64,000 bases of DNA from Galaxea fascicularis (lineage: Eukaryota > Cnidaria > Anthozoa > Scleractinia > Euphylliidae): the NCBI GenBank assembly GCA_948470475.1, contig OX419335.1, positions 42,309,025 to 42,373,024 of the forward strand, read 5' to 3'. Numbering within the stretch: the first letter of the stretch is position 1; each line of letters begins with the position of its first letter. The translations under genes and the position numbers were made by a program. Under the pieces are notes generated by a model, which made no database searches, was not told the DNA's origin, and saw only the letters and a list, made by a program, of their open reading frames with translations. Of this stretch, positions 25,601-35,977 are shown piece after piece.

Positions 25601-26240
25601 CAACAGTGCAAAGTCTGCCCCCTGGTAAAGCCTTGGTGCTTTCCATGGCCCAGTTGGGACTTGAAATTTACATGCACTGTGGCTTTGCATTGTGTTCAAA
25701 ACTATGCTTATGTTTGCAGAGGGCACTACTCTCTGGTCTTCAAGTGGAAATCTTTCCCCGATAGATTTTCACACCATTTTAAATGTTTTATAATAATAAA
25801 CAGGCACGCATACAAAGTCTGGTACACAAGCTGATTACCAAAGCCACCTTATCAACTTAAAAGCCTCATTTGGTGTACATTACATCTGCGACACCAGACC
25901 TGACTACGGCGATTTAAACATACCAGGATAAAATTCATGTTGAATGTTTCAACCCCTATAACTTCAACAGTAACTTTCAGATCAGTGGAACATTCGAAAA
26001 AGCGCTAGGGAGCAAATGATCTGTGTTAATTCGAGTTCTTTATTTGATTGGTGTCTTGTTAAAAAAACTTTAAACGTCTTTCTTCAAGCTATTTGGGACC
26101 CCCGAAGTATCTGATATCTTTATTGCTTTTAAAAACACATCACCGTGCAGCGTTGTTCGTTTGGAAAAGGCACTTCGCTTGAAAATGGAACTGAACAAAA
26201 ATGTCCGCCATCTTACCTCGGGTAAACGAAGAGAAAGGAC
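22666..26240 (-). CDS. RPS5: RPS5 (40S ribosomal protein uS7), 5' part only
   Basis: Two coding exons on the minus strand: 23560-23434 (ATG at 23553; 40 codons) and 22752-22666 (29 codons), joined in phase 0 at GT-AG sites. The product begins [15 protein letters not shown], then [20 protein letters not shown] and [20 protein letters not shown], ending FRKAQ: the N-terminus of eukaryotic RPS5, which sits in the head of the 40S subunit near the mRNA exit channel. A short noncoding first exon ending at 26217 with donor GTAAG (26216-26212) is inferred. RPS5 is normally about 200 residues; the exons for the last two thirds are not in the window. The residue before FRKAQ is Trp where I expect Arg (KRFRKAQ). 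This may be a truncated duplicate, or the gene may be interrupted by an assembly break. Confidence 0.85.
22822..23090. mobile_element. fold-back element in an RPS5 intron
   Basis: GCAATAGAAAAC at 22917 is matched inverted by GTTTTCTATTGC ending at 23084, followed inward by TTGGGAGAATTC on the left and GAATTCTCCCAA on the right. Flanking TTATAAAATAACT and AGTTATTTTATAA segments (about 22820 and 22901) form a second inverted pair. A MITE-like element inserted between the two RPS5 coding exons. Confidence 0.6.
24203..25210. repeat. 1,008-bp tandem duplication, unit 1
   Basis: Starts CGGAAATCCCCATTGCAC and runs to the identical start of the next unit at 25211. Every stretch I compared by eye matches the second unit without change. 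Lies in the first intron of RPS5. Preceded by C-rich homopolymer runs (23997-24012, 24119-24129). Confidence 0.9.
25211..26218. repeat. 1,008-bp tandem duplication, unit 2
   Basis: Second copy of the unit starting at 24203. It ends at the RPS5 first-exon splice donor, so each unit carries a copy of that GTAAG site. TCGG is shared at all three breakpoints (start, junction, end), consistent with microhomology-mediated tandem duplication. Apparently perfect identity means it is very recent or an assembly artefact. Confidence 0.9.
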
Positions 26241-26245
26241 CTCTT
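26217..26245 (-). promoter_or_regulatory. RPS5: RPS5 leader exon with 5'-TOP-like start
   Basis: On the minus strand CCTTTCTCTTCG begins at 26238, followed by TTTACCCGAG and a GTAAGATGGCG donor context. Ribosomal protein genes typically start transcription at a C followed by a pyrimidine tract, which links their translation to mTOR signalling. The start site is an inference from the sequence. Confidence 0.5.
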
Positions 26246-26289
26246 CCAGTATGGGCACGTATGCGAAACATTGAATAAATGCAGCAAAA

Positions 26290-27180
26290 GACTACTAGAA
26301 GAAATGAGGAACTAACGATTGCTATAAAAATGCTACAGCAAGAGCAATTAAGTTACTCCAATCTCATTAAGAAGCCAAATACATTCAAGTGCTAGTGTGG
26401 ATTATCTGTTGAACAATTCAATATTCTTTGGAGTTGTCTGCATCCTTACTGTCATGTCATTATCTATCCTGATTGTAAAGGTTCTGGGGACCGAGACAAC
26501 TCTAGATAAAGCAACAGAACTCTTAGCAGATCTTGCAATCTGTAGACACTCTCTCAATCAGGGTGTGATCATGGCTTCATGCTTAAAGTAGAAGAAAGCA
26601 CGATTCAGCGCACATTTGTTGGTTGGATAGTTTTCTGCGAGACAATCTTCACTCTTATTAACCTCAAACCCGAAGCTGGGTTTTTACTAAAGAGGATGCC
26701 TGATATTTTTGTGAAGACTGGTCATGGACTGTCAGACATGATCATCGATTGTACTGAATGTAAATTTCAGCATGTATCTCCCTCCTGTCAGCATTTCCCT
26801 CATGTTTTCCAATTACAAGAACACCATAACAGGTAAAGCTCTCACTGGGATTGCACCACATGGGATGGGCCTTTTTTTCAGTGATTTCTACCCAGGGTCT
26901 ATTCTGATAATGACATCACTGAAAAGTCTGGGGTCATCAATTGGATGGAGCCAGAACATGAATTAATGGCAGACAGGAAGTTTGCGCATGCTGTTCAGGA
27001 TCTTTGCTTATTGAAGCGAATACACCTGAATTGTCCCGCTCAGAAGATGTCAAACCAGTTTACAAAGGCAGAGGTTGCTCCAATTTGACATAGCATCAAC
27101 TAGAATTCAGGTTGAAAGGTTCATTGTTCAACAAATGGACTTGTTATCCTCGACTTGTCAGGCATTGTGCCATGTTGTCA
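26290..27180 (+). pseudogene. decayed DDE_Tnp_4-type transposase
   Basis: Conceptual reading across several frames gives YNSNLIKKPNTFKC, LSVEQFNILW, then MIIDCTE, SNYKNTITGKALTGIAPHG, DFYPGSISDNDITEKSG and MADRKF-AHAVQDL. This order (DxTE, then YSxxK...GxxPxG, then GSxSD, then MADRGF) matches the catalytic core of DDE_Tnp_4 (IS5/Harbinger-like) transposases that often carry THAP domains. Several stops and frame changes (for example near 26500, 26830 and 27070) make it inactive. Confidence 0.7.
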
Positions 27181-27382
27181 ATCTAACAATGCCCCCAGTT
27201 GGCCCCAAAGATGGAAATTAGATTTCAAGTTTGTCTTCCAGATGTCTGGTACTGTTGACTGCGCGCTGTTGTCATGGTTTGAAGGCTGACTTTCAGTGGC
27301 TTCAACCGACTTGGAACAGGTTGCTGGTTGCTCAGCAGGCTTCAGGAATTCTCGGTTTCTGCGAAGGATTTGGTTGTCTGAA

Positions 27383-28647
27383 TCAGTTTTCACATGAGGA
27401 TCGATCTGACAACTTTCCCAGACAGGTACCCATTTTCCAGGTCTGATTTCTTGTTAATGGAGCAACTCTGACATCCTGTCCTATTTCTATATCTGGTAGG
27501 TTGCGGGAAGAGCGATCGTGGTACCATTTGGCTTTTTGTCTTCTCAATTTCAGCTTTTCAGTAACATTGCCTGGAACCTTGCGATACAGTAGGTTAGTAG
27601 CTGTGGGCAGTAGGGTTCTGGTGCGGCGAGACATCAAACTTTGAGCTGGACTTGTTCCAAGTGACTCAGTTGGTGTGTTTCGTTGATCTAATAAGGCTAA
27701 CTAGGGATCTTGGTTGTCCTTGAGCGCTGTCTTGATAAGGGACTTGGCAACTTTAATTAACTGCCGATTCCACTTTCCCATTAGCCCTGTGATGATGTGG
27801 AGAGGATGATACATGGAGAAACTCCCAGCCTTGTGAAAATTGATGAAACTCGTGGCTGGTGAACTGAGGACCATGGTCTGTCACCAGTGTATCCGGGATG
27901 CCATATCTGCTGAATTGTTCCTTGAGAAAATCAATTACACAGCTGGAGTTGCTCTCTTGCAGTTGCTTCACTTCAATGAAATCGGAATAAAAGTCTACGA
28001 GGACTATGTACTCTTTGCCATGAAGTACAGGCTCCATGGGCGGTCAGGAAGCTGATGGCTCTGCATCGGAAGCTTCTGATTCTTGGCTTGAAATTCATTG
28101 CAGATTGAACATTGTTTGATTTGATCACGCACTTCAGCATTCATGCCCGGCCAGAAAACAGTGTCTCTTGCTTTACGAAGCAAGCTTCTACTCCTAAATG
28201 GCTGGAATGTATTCTGGACTTCACTTCAGGTCGTAATATCTGAGGTATCACCACTCTTGAGCCTTTGAACAACACACCGTTGTGCACAGTAAGCTCCTCA
28301 CGGTATGACCAGTACTCTCTGATCTTGACTGGAACTTGCTCTTTCTGCAATGGCCATCCCGTCAGAATTGTTGTCTTTAGGATTTGCAACGTGTCATCTT
28401 GACCTGTACACTGTTGTAACTGTTCCAATCTTTCTGGTGTCACCTTCAGGGCTTGCATAGGGTCTAGGCTCTCTACTTCCAGGGAAAATACTTGAAATGA
28501 TTCTTCTGGCTTCGGAGTTTCATGTTGCGCTGCTCTAGACAGATGGTCGGCCAAGAACATCCGAGAACCAGGTTTGTAATTGACTGACCGATTGTGTCGT
28601 TGAAGTCTGAGAAGCATTCTTTGGAGTCGGCAAGGGGCTGATAACAA
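27383..28647 (-). pseudogene. Gypsy pol: RNase H end and integrase
   Basis: Pieces in order: RNase H C-terminal and connector (28647-28141, with SRMFLADHLSRA), zinc-binding and core integrase (28037-27753; FIEVKQL, YGIPDTLVTDHGPQFTS, HHHRANGKVESAVN, giving the second Asp and the Glu of the DDE triad), and a C-terminal stretch (27637-27383; KWYHDRSSRNLPDI). The pieces are separated by stops and frame changes. The ORF 28759-28535 is an out-of-frame shadow of RNase H. Confidence 0.8.
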
Positions 28648-28765
28648 AGACTTCTTGAATATTGATTCCAGAGGTTTGTGATCGGTTTCTACTGAAATCT
28701 TCTCTCGATGCGCCAGATATTGATTGAATCTTTAGCAAGCAAAAACGATTGCCAAACACTCCTTT

Positions 28766-30078
28766 TCAATGACTGCATATCTCTGCTCTGTCTGGGAGAG
28801 TTCTTGATGCGAAAGCAACTGGCTGTCTACCTTGAAGAAGGACAGCACCAAGGCCCTTGTTACTAGCATCAGTCTGAAGGGTAACTACTTCTTCTAAGTT
28901 GTAGAACTTTAACACTGGATGCTGAATAACCAACTGTTGAATTGTGGCGAAAGCTTCATCATGTTGCTTTGCCCACGTGAATTTGGACTGGTTGTTTGTT
29001 AGTTCTCTCAAAAGCGCTGACACATCTGAAAGCTTCGGTAGGAATTTCGAGGGATAGTTGACAAAGCCAAGGAGGGTAAGTACTTCAGGCTTAGATGTCA
29101 GCTTGGGCATGTTCTTGATGGCAGTGACTTTGTCTGGGTCTGGTTTCAGTCCATCTTTAGAAATCACATGGCCCATGAATTTAACTTCTGCTTGCCGCAG
29201 CTTGACCTTCGACTTGTTGAGATTCAGGTTGACTTGTTTCGCTCGTTCCAGTAAGCGGACAACATTCTGGTCGTGATCCAGTAGAGCTTCCGAGTCAGTT
29301 TCACCATAGCCAACGACAAGAATATCATCTCTGATGACTTTCACACCTGGCAGGTCTGTGAGGCACTCTTGTAGCCTGCTCTCAAAGACTTCTGGGGCCA
29401 AACTTATTCCAAAAGGCATCCGTAGGTAACGGTACCTTCCAAGGGGTGTCCAGAATGTCGTTAACTTGCTGCTTTCTTCATCAAGACTAACTTGATAAAA
29501 TCCATCCTTTGCGTCAAAAGAACTGAAGATTCTACCTTTGCTGAGCTCTGATAAAAGTTCTTCTAGTGTGGGCATTTGGAGCTTGGGACGATGTATGGCA
29601 CGGTTTAGATCTTTTGGGTCCAAACAAATCCGAATCTTCTGAGGTTTGGTGACCACCACCATGTTGCTGATCCACTCAGAAGGCTCAACTGCTTTCTTAA
29701 TAATTCCTTTCTCTTCCAATTCCACGATCTTCTTCTCACATCCTTTTGTAGGGCGACTGGCACACGGCGAGGGGAATGTTGAACCGGTGTAGCACTTTTG
29801 TCAATCACAATCTTTGCATCTCCAATGTGTCCCAATCCACTGAAAACTTCACGATACTTACTCAAAAGCTCTTCCTTGGAAAGACAGTGTTCGACTGGAC
29901 TCTCGTTCATTTGATGAACACTCTCAGGAGCTGAGATATTCAACTGGATGAGTTGTAACTTGTCACAAGTTTCAGCTGACAGCAATGGTTTACACTTGTG
30001 TTTCATAACTTGAAATTTCAGGGTCAGCCTTTGGCCATTGTGCTTGACTTGCAGGTCACATTCGCCTAAAGGTTTCAA
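28766..30078 (-). pseudogene. Gypsy pol: protease tail, reverse transcriptase, RNase H
   Basis: The 319-codon frame 29725-28766 holds the polymerase: KIRICLDPKDLNRAI, SSFDAKDGFYQVSLD (first catalytic Asp), LRMPFGISLAPEVF, then DDILVVG with the two catalytic aspartates, followed by RNase H beginning LQTDASNKGLGAVLLQG. The residue before DD is Arg where Tyr, Ala or Val is usual. Frame 30078-29605 covers the preceding protease and linker. A frame change near 29740 separates the two. Confidence 0.88.
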
Positions 30079-30573
30079 TGTTCAACCCCCAAACAACTTC
30101 AAGGAGTTCTTCATAGGAGGTTCCCCCAACTGTGTGATGGCTGACAGCCCTTTTTTTAGCACTTGCTGCACGTTTGCTTGAATGCGGGACACTCTGTTTT
30201 CCTTACATGGCGTTGTTTACGACCACAATCCTTGCAATTCAACTCGGGAGGATTTTCGGGTTTCGTTTTCCCGTTTTTTCTCTCTGGATTAAACGGTTTT
30301 CCTCCTTCTTTCGACGACTTCTATCTGTAGCTTTCGTCTCGCTAAATTTCTTTACGTGTTCCGTTTGCTTGTCTTCTCCACCTTGAATCGTCTTCATTTG
30401 CTGGGAGGCTATTTCACTCGACGTACACATTTGTATGGCTTTCTGTAAATCCAGGGTTCTTTCTCTTAACAACTTTATCTCCTTGATTCTTTAAGCCGAT
30501 AACTAGCCTGTCCCTAATAAGCTCATCCGTCAGGTACACCGTACTCGCAGAACTCGGCTAATTTTCTCAATCA

Positions 30574-30821
30574 GGCCATTCCATTTAATATCCACGTTCC
30601 CCTATGGATGACATTTTCTGAAGGGGGTGGGCAAAGTCATTTCTGAGGGGGTGAGCCAGTCGGCATCCTTTGATCTCGCGATTTTTTCCGTGGGGAAGTA
30701 CAAAATTTGGCTTATTTCTGAGGGCACTTTTCGGCACTTTGATCTTTTTTTCTTAGGGGGTAAATTCTTGGTGACCTCATCCATAGGGGGGGGGGGGGTG
30801 TGGATATTAAATGGAATGGCC
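30574..30821. mobile_element. MITE inserted in Gypsy gag
   Basis: Perfect 22-bp terminal inverted repeats: the left starts GGCCATTCCATTTAATATCC and the right is its exact complement. The 248-bp body includes a 13-base G run near 30786-30798. It splits the gag reading frame; the flanks share only CA, so the target duplication is short or lost. Confidence 0.8.
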
Positions 30822-30945
30822 CATCTTGTGACGTAACTTTGTACCGATTCTTCGCTTTGTTGCACACATGTGTTGAAAACATACCTTTCGTATACTACAT
30901 TTCTGCTGGGCTTAAAGTAATTTTCCAGGGCTTCTAAACACTTAT

Positions 30946-31272
30946 CTATCCTCTTCTTGTCTTCCTCCGAAAGGTTGAGGGTAAGCAGAATTTGGAGACA
31001 TTCTCTGCCATCGCAGATCTCAAAGTCGCAAGGCGGACTGAACCTTCTCGCTTGTCGAGGCCTGTTGCTATTTCATAATCGCTCCATTGCTTCTTGAAAA
31101 ACTCCCAGTTGCCAGCAACGTCGCCGTGGTATTTCATTGTGCTAGGCAGAGGAAAATTGGGAGCAATAACCTGCTGATAAACAGGAGCAAAAGGCTGTTC
31201 TGTGGTAGGTGCTGGTGTAGATGGCGCGGCACTATGCGCACTCGACTCTACGTGGTCGGAGTCTGTCGACAT
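30946..31272 (-). pseudogene. Gypsy gag, N-terminal part
   Basis: A 108-codon frame starting MSTDSDHVE, with a Ser/Ala/Pro-rich head, then MKYHGDVAGNWEFFKKQW and DYEIATGLD, typical of a retrotransposon Gag. It is broken near 30950. Later Gag segments (QQSEESVQSYVTRW at about 30860) continue in another frame and are then cut by the MITE at 30821. Confidence 0.75.
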
Positions 31273-31398
31273 ATTCTTACACTTTGAACGTATGAATCAC
31301 TCCGAAATTACGAACAGAAGAAGGCAACAGCATCTGCTTGCCAGCTACAACGTTTAGTTTAAGTGAACAAGGACGTATCGCTCAAAGAAAATGTTTTT

Positions 31399-31409
31399 TT
31401 CTGACACCA
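31399..31409 (-). promoter_or_regulatory. Gypsy primer binding site (tRNA-Leu type)
   Basis: Directly after the LTR on the minus strand the sequence reads TGGTGTCAGAA, complementary to the CCA end and acceptor stem of a eukaryotic leucine tRNA. Its position fixes the LTR boundary. Confidence 0.6.
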
Positions 31410-31555
31410 TATTTCGACACGTACACTGTGTTAGCGGGAAATATGAGCGGTTTTTTAATGACCATATATGGAATACTTATTTCAACAAGAGCATGTGACA
31501 AGGTCTACTAAATGTAACGCACTGACCAGTCGCGCAAGAACTAGATATTGTAACA
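31410..31555 (-). repeat. Gypsy 5' LTR, copy 1
   Basis: A 146-bp segment that starts TGTTACAATATCTAG on the minus strand and ends at the primer binding site. It matches the 146-bp segment 62732-62877 next to the second Gypsy copy with scattered substitutions. Both contain ATGACCATATATGGAATACT on the plus strand. Confidence 0.8.
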
Positions 31556-32607
31556 GTCGTCCTGCAAACAGGAATGTACCGCAGCATAACCAAAGATTTC
31601 AGACACCGTCATCAAGGGACAGCAGTCTAGATAATGGAATGATGCTGGAAAATTTCAGAAGTCTGTTTGCACCGTACACGTGTCTGGTCGCGAGAACAAT
31701 GAACACGCAGTCAGCCTCAGGAACGGTCCGGGTCCATTCATCCAACTAGTAAACCAAGGTAACGGAACACGGAAATAACGTTATTTAATTAAACAAGATA
31801 TAGGTGGACCCACGAATTCTTTTGTCTGGCCGACAAAGAACAGATGGCAGTCCCTCGACAGATCATTATTTAAGAAGCCCGAATTGCAACAGGCTGGTCT
31901 AGGCCCTCAAAAAGTTTCCTTTAACTGTAGGACCAATGCAACGGAGGTCACGACAAAGCTAGAAGAGAGCTACCCCAAGTTAATTACGGGTGGAGGAGGG
32001 CGGGGTGAGAAACACGGGTTCATGTAACATGTAAGATTAACCTTTGTTCATGAATGGGTAGATAAGGGCTTGAATTTCTAGGTATTTAACTCTACCTATT
32101 AAACTTCAAGTGTGGGTGAATACATCCAACCAGTTGTGGAAGCATTGTTTTTCGGGGAAATCGGCCCATTGTACTAAAAATATTGCTTTGTAAAGTGTAG
32201 AAAGAATAGAAGAGGATATGGCGTCTTTTGTTGTGTGAAGCGCGTTGGTTATTAGTTTAATTAGTTAAGTTTAATGAACGGTAAAAGAGAAGAAAAATTG
32301 GGGCCTTGGTTTTCGGAAAATGCACGTCAACAGTCAATAGCGAAAACTAAGACCCTGCAGAGAGTAGAATTACGTCTCTTTTGCAAATATAAGGAGCCCC
32401 CCCCCCCCCCCCCCTCCACTTTTTGTGGAAAAAAAATTAGTAAAATAGAAGAAATAGAAGTACTTTTCAGGTCCGCGGCTAAAGCTGGTGGATCTCACGG
32501 GAGAACATCCAAGCGCTAACCTGACTGAATAATTCTGCGTTAGAGTCAGCTCCCTCCTAGTCCCCACACTTTAAAAATTGCTCCGCGGGCCCTGTTCTAA
32601 TCGTATT
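31556..32607. other. no gene recognised
   Basis: Upstream flank of the Gypsy element. Contains a run of about 18 C at 32397-32414 and otherwise only short open frames. Confidence 0.4.
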
Positions 32608-32815
32608 AGGGATTTAACGAGGACGGCGACGGCAACGCGAACGCCACAAAACTGAATAGGCTTAATGAGCAAAAACAATGGTTCTGCACGTGCTTTTTGC
32701 ATTTTGGTACATTTCTTTACCGTCCTCTGCAAAATAACAACGTGAAATGACCAATATAAGGTTTTCTCGAGAATGTGAGCGTATGACGGCAAAATCCTTT
32801 TCCTTTTTCATTTCT
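32608..32815. mobile_element. MITE with AGGGA...AACGACGACGG ends, copy 2 (partial)
   Basis: Shares with 20147-20514 the ordered motifs AACGCCACAAAACTG (as ACGCCACAAAAC), TAATGAGCAAAAACAATG, ACATTTCTTTACCGTCCTCT, AACGTGAAATGACC and TTTTCTCGAGAA. Only the left part and middle are present; the right end is missing. Confidence 0.6.
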
Positions 32816-32859
32816 TTTGTCAACCATGTCGGCCTCCATTGGTCGGCATGTGATAAATA

Positions 32860-33225
32860 AACAACATTCTCCATTTGGCGTGAAAATATGCTTTGGGTGC
32901 TCGCATATGTGTCCGAGGACATTATCTGTTCCGAGAAACGAATAGTTTCGCTCTCGGAAAACTTTAAGTTTCGAGGAACTGATTATGTGCAAGGATAAAT
33001 ATCCGAGCAGATTTTTAAAACCAAATGGGTGTTACTGTCTTTACTATCCTTGAAATATTTTTCGCAACACGCATTTGGGGAGTATATAAAATAGTCTCCA
33101 TTTCGCGCGAAAATATGCTCAGATATTTGTGCGCGGACATTACCTGTTCCGAGAAGCGAACAGTTCGCTCTCGGAAAATTGTGAGCTCCAAGGGGTGAAG
33201 GTTAAACCACACCACAAAGTTTGGC
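32860..33225. repeat. diverged direct repeat pair (GAAAATATGCT...TTCGCTCTCGG)
   Basis: Two segments, about 32878-32962 and 33109-33184, share GAAAATATGCT, GGACATTA-CTGTTCCGAGAA and TTCGCTCTCGGAAAA. Probably a diverged repeat of transposon origin. Confidence 0.45.
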
Positions 33226-34555
33226 AAGGCTAAGCAACGCTGCTTAAAATTCAAAGTAATTTTCATTTGTTTGTAACACCCCATGTCAGCGGATTGTGAT
33301 GAGTGAACGTGTTAATACACTGGAATCCTGACTTCACGCTCCTTTAATTCCATCCTTCACTGATTCGTCGCCTGTCCCATTGTTCGAACAAAAATGCAGC
33401 CTAAAGAAATAAAATGTAATTAGCCTATGTAGAGATCATGGGCATTCGTTGGGAAATGAATATACTCAATTGACTAAAAATACCAGAAGCAACATCGCCC
33501 AATTCTGACAAGTGAGCTTCGTTAACGTGTTAGTTGCACGGTGTTTTCAAGCCGATCCAAATATTTTACATTGTGGATTACGCTATGAATTTTTAATGCA
33601 GTACAAAAAGAGGTGAGACAAAAGGCACTCCCGTTAGTTTGAGCGGTTTCCGCCGTGTGCTGCTGAGCTGGTTCATTTTGAAATTCTTGGTTCGCGGTCT
33701 TATTGGTGTGCGCTGTTAAAGATCAGAGTTCTCTACAGGTTAGTTCTTCTAGAATTTTTATCTGGTTTGACTGTGAAATTTGTCTTGGCAAGTTATTGCC
33801 AACAACATCAAGCGAACATCAGCGATTTAAGTTTCGTTCTTGAACATGGCCAGTTAATCTGAATAAAATCTTGTCAGACGAACTCAACCTGATTTCGTTG
33901 CTCAGTTTCGAGATGATGTGAGCGTCGTAAGATTTTCTGTCGCTAAACCGCAACATTTCGCATCCAGACCCGAGTGTATACAATTTTAAGTAACTGGTCT
34001 CCTTTTCTTCTCTCTTGTTAGTTAGATGACATAATGAGTGAATTATAACTTACACGATTGGTGAAGCGTACAGGAACGATGCGAAAAAATCCACGATTAC
34101 ACAAGGTAAGATTTCACCGGATTTGTTTTGTTTTGTTTTTTTTTTAATTCGTTTGTTCGTCCATCTTTCTCTTGCATGAAACACGCACCGTAATCCCGCA
34201 ACATAATAGGGAGCTTAAATGAGCACTATGTACCGGAATTTTTGCTGTTTTTGGTTCAGTTGTGCCAAAATAACTGCCTTTTAACCGTTATCGTGCAAAA
34301 AAGCAGGGAGAGCCAACCATAATAACTTTTTTGGCGATTTTTCAGTGCATAGCTTGAAATTTTGAAAAAATTGGCAAGCTTTTCAAATTTCAATCCATTT
34401 CCATCCTCGTCATCTTTGATGGGATATAGGAGCTTATGCTGTCAATGCAGTACTGCGGTATTTAGGAGCAAAACCAGACCATTATTTTAAGATTTCCATT
34501 GATGCATTAGCACCTTTACCCTTTTAAGTGATGGTACAATAGCGTGACAGTGCCC
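33226..34555. other. gene-poor; possible spliced noncoding exon near 34020-34107
   Basis: No protein gene recognised. A segment from about 34021 (after a TTCTCTCTTGTTAG acceptor-like tract) ends CACAAG before GTAAGATTTC at 34108, a good donor. It has no long open frame. Confidence 0.25.
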
Positions 34556-34905
34556 CTTTAAGCAGCGAACACGGCAACGGCAAACGAGAACGCCACAAAA
34601 CCATGGGATTAATAAGCAAAAACGATCGCTCCACTGCACTTGCGTTTACAGTTTGGTACATTTCTTTACCATCCTCTGCAAAACAACAACGTGAAATGAC
34701 CAAAATTTAGGTTTTCTCGAGAACGTGTTCGCACGACGGCAGGTTTTCCTTCCTTCTTTGCCGTAACACCGCTCACAGTAATTTAGACCATGGACAGCTC
34801 ATGTTGAACGAATTGAATAATCGAGAAAAAAGTTACCAAAACGAGAAGTTGTATTTTGAAATTACGTTTTCGTTACAGTCGCCGTCGTCGTTGCTTAAGC
34901 TCCCT
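34556..34905. mobile_element. MITE with AGGGAGCTTAAGCAACGA ends, copy 3
   Basis: The right end, read inverted, is AGGGAGCTTAAGCAACGACG and matches the ends of the 20147 copy. The interior shares AACGTGAAATGACC, TTTTCTCGAGAACGTG and CACAGTAATTTAG. The left end has diverged (CTTTAAGCAGCGAAC). Confidence 0.65.
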
Positions 34906-35544
34906 ATTGTGTTGTTTTTGCGACTGCACGCGACAGAGTCAAATTCTATTGCTATCCGAGTCGAAATTCAGTTGAATGAGTGGTCACGATGCCCTACCGT
35001 CTGTCTATATGGTGTGGTCCGCTCTGTTTTTATTGTGCAATAAATATTATTGTCTAATCGTTCGGTTTCTATCTTTCAGGTCAAAATGTGAATGGTTATG
35101 AAAAACATACGATTGGGGAACGCAAGCCAACAATGTTCAATCACCCTGCCACTCAAGCTCCAGCTAATTCAGATAAGTCCAACACGTGTTATTCAATTCA
35201 GTTAACTGGAGTAACGTGGCTACAAGCCCATAGCTTTTGTTTAAAATTTACTTGAAATAATAAGGGCGACCAATTGGCGGTATCTAGTATGTTTTTGCAG
35301 ATTGCTATTCAATTAATTTCCATTTAATTGAATTAGGAAATTTTCGTAAAGTCTATATCGTTTTAACGGTGGGGACAAACATCTCTATACAGTGATACCT
35401 AAGAAGATATGGGAAAGTTTCGGTTTTTCCTTTACCGCCAAATTTCAAGGATTCCGAAAAATAAACACCGTCGTGAATTTCAAAACGAATTCATTTGCAT
35501 TGATTCATACATAAATTATGCATTCAAGTTAGTCCTTTCCACGC

Positions 35545-35935
35545 TAAGTGGTGATTAGGGACCTCCTAAGAAGTTTACTTGGAGGTTTCTGTAACCCATC
35601 AGAGGCTCCTGGGGATAAGTGGCCAGCCCACTCCTGACGTGTGCGAGGGCAGACGAAAACAGCACCAAGAACTTATGTTCCCTACTCTAAGTTTCATTCG
35701 GCGTGTGGGTTCTTTGACATCCCCTTCCAGTTTCACGTGTGGAACAGTGTAGGAGATAAGGCTAGCGGCTCCTGTCCAACGACGCGATTATCTGAACTGA
35801 AGCAGTCGTTAGAGCGGTACACAGCCAGCATGATCTTACCAGGAACCCTGGTTTGTGGTTCGGTCTGGGGTTGAGCCCGCACCTCCTGCTCAGCAGTCCG
35901 ATGCTCTGCCAACCGAAGTAGCATCAACAATAAAG
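35545..35935 (-). repeat. tRNA-derived SINE, family 2, copy 1
   Basis: On the minus strand the head reads CTACTTCGGTTGGCAGAGC then GGACTGCTGAGCAGGAGGTG and a B-box-like GGGCTCAACCC. The body (AACCAGGGTTCCTGGTAAGA, AAAGAACCCACACGC, GAGTAGGGA) matches the plus-strand copies at 40700 and 61740. Confidence 0.7.
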
Positions 35936-35977
35936 CGCTTTTTCAACTGCATCGCTGTCACGAAATTTCTATTTTTT

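Larger units (their letters stand above)
27241..31555 (-). mobile_element. Gypsy-type LTR retrotransposon, copy 1 (3' end lost)
   Basis: Reading from high to low coordinates: 5' LTR (31555-31410), primer binding site, gag, protease region, reverse transcriptase, RNase H and integrase, the Ty3/Gypsy order. Homology to copy 2 at the window's right end stops at about 27241, and no 3' LTR follows, so the 3' end was lost or replaced. Frameshifts and stops break gag and pol, and a MITE lies within gag. Confidence 0.85.

Noticed and set aside
24042..25834. Duplicated ORFs of 69-113 codons at 24042/25137, 24551/25559 and minus-strand equivalents
   Set aside because: They duplicate only because the 1,008-bp DNA unit does. 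They lie in an RPS5 intron and have no recognisable domain.
29058..29276. Plus-strand ORF over the Gypsy polymerase
   Set aside because: Antisense shadow of the reverse transcriptase frame.
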